The notes below the pieces were generated by a model, which made no database searches, was not told where the DNA came from, and saw nothing but the letters and a program-made list of their open reading frames with translations. A DNA stretch of 64,000 bases, from positions 18,148 through 82,147 of the forward strand of contig JAILRH010000255.1 in NCBI GenBank assembly GCA_024698345.1, read 5' to 3'. This DNA is from Lachnospiraceae bacterium (GTDB lineage: Bacteria; Bacillota; Clostridia; Lachnospirales; Lachnospiraceae). Both the position numbers and the translations under genes were made by a program. This document shows, piece after piece, positions 63,546 to 64,000 of the stretch (position 1 is its first letter; each line of letters starts with the position of its first letter).

Positions 63546-63725
63546 GAACTATTCTTTTTGTGTAACTATTCAGCTTTTCAGCAATGCCAGCTCGAATCCG
63601 CAGATCTGCTTAGCTTTCGTGATTTTCATCCTTCGGATATCAAATCACTTTCGCTCGCGACAAAAAAAAGTTTTGTCGCGTATCTCGCTGATTTGGGTTC
63701 CCCAAATACATAAAAGAATAGTTAC
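63546..63725. repeat. 180-bp multi-hairpin element with terminal inverted repeats
   Basis: The ends GAACTATTCTTTTTGTGT (63546-63563) and ACATAAAAGAATAGTTAC (63708-63725) are inverted copies with two mismatches. Inside are CGCGACAAAA / TTTTGTCGCG (63656-63680), GTGATTT / AAATCAC enclosing ATCC / GGAT, and the palindrome GCAGATCTGC. There is no open frame. It has the layout of a MITE or a mobile structured RNA, and a truncated relative is at 62577. Confidence 0.75.
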
Positions 63726-63799
63726 ATTTAAATAACAAAAAACGCCCAAAATAGAAAAATAAAATAAAAAATAAAAAATAAAAAAATCAAAAAAAAGTG

Positions 63800-63828
63800 T
63801 TGACAGATGTTGTTTGAGGTGTTAATAT
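63800..63828 (+). promoter_or_regulatory. Strong promoter, probably of an rRNA operon
   Basis: TTGACA (63800-63805), a 17-nt spacer and TAATAT (63823-63828). A-rich tracts immediately upstream (63740-63797) resemble an UP element. Downstream lies the untranslated leader. Confidence 0.75.
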
Positions 63829-63834
63829 ATCAGA

Positions 63835-64000
63835 GTTGCTGCTGAACAAGACAGCAGAACAACACAGGAACATTGATAATTAAACAGCAACCATCCCTGA
63901 AAATTTCAAGAATAAATTTTCAGCGAACATCATCGAAAGATGATTTTCCAAAACAGTAATTGATGGAAGAATGGCTAACGTCATTCTGAAATGGATTAAA
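63835..64000 (+). other. Probable rRNA operon leader
   Basis: No open frame. GGAACATTGATAATTAAACAG resembles the boxA-like sequence found in clostridial rRNA leaders, and CTGAAAATTTC / GAATAAATTTTCAG and ATCATCGAAAGATGAT form hairpins as in pre-16S leaders. The 16S gene itself would begin beyond the window, so this is inferred. Confidence 0.6.

Noticed and set aside
63835-64000. Calling the start of 16S rRNA
   Set aside because: No 16S 5' sequence is reached before the window ends; only the promoter and leader can be supported.

Overview
The window looks like chromosomal DNA of a low-GC Gram-positive anaerobe of the class Clostridia, most likely a gut Lachnospiraceae. The support is an AT-rich composition, strong AGGAGG ribosome sites with frequent TTG and GTG starts, sigma-A promoters (TTGACA-N17-TATAAT), many rho-independent terminators, lysine-rich Big_2 surface proteins, fermentative indolepyruvate oxidoreductase and PaaK genes, DUF1846, DUF1653 and DUF2752 genes, and a CcpA-type cre box. 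The species cannot be named from the sequence alone.

Layout. 1-2094: the end of a NarL/LiaS-type two-component system and a degenerate EAL protein. 2170-9309: a compact island with a TasA-like membrane protein, two SipW-type signal peptidases, a membrane-anchored McrB-like AAA+ ATPase with a DUF2357/McrC-like partner, and two small proteins. 9627-31134: a surface-protein locus. It holds a strongly expressed TasA-like subunit with its own promoter and cre box, four smaller proteins with SipW-type signal peptides, a 1596-residue repeat protein, and a 3474-residue GLUG-repeat protein. 31326-35298: a Big_2 protein and a sortase operon. 35407-40595: capsule-type genes (Wzz/CpsC, CpsD tyrosine kinase, CapD/FlaA1 dehydratase, CapF). 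40800-48333: PaaK, small membrane proteins, DUF1846, an HD hydrolase, a lipoprotein and DUF1653. 48708-51680: a secreted GH64-like beta-1,3-glucanase. 51875-55582: iorA-iorB-paaK for aryl-acid fermentation. 56306-61564: an ArsR sensor, an Fn3/Big_2 surface protein, a lone HMA domain and a CadA-type ATPase. 61704-63407: methionine aminopeptidase and flavodoxin. 63800-64000: a strong promoter and the leader of what is probably an rRNA operon.

The most striking unit is 2170-31134. I read it as one cell-surface fibre system. The major and minor subunits carry SipW-type signal peptides, two dedicated SipW peptidases process them, and a membrane-tethered McrBC-like AAA+ pair lies between the two peptidase genes, where restriction-type McrBC would not be expected. 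Both SipW proteins end in long charged cytoplasmic tails that share an EEYL-type motif, a possible docking site for the ATPase. The c-di-GMP-related EAL protein and the cre box suggest control by second messenger and carbon source.

The intergenic DNA is unusually rich in short tandem arrays with periods of 18, 22, 24, 25, 28, 39, 41 and 85 bp. The 85-bp array (55843-56188) has a hairpin in each unit with compensatory changes between units. Several dispersed hairpin repeats occur twice in the window.
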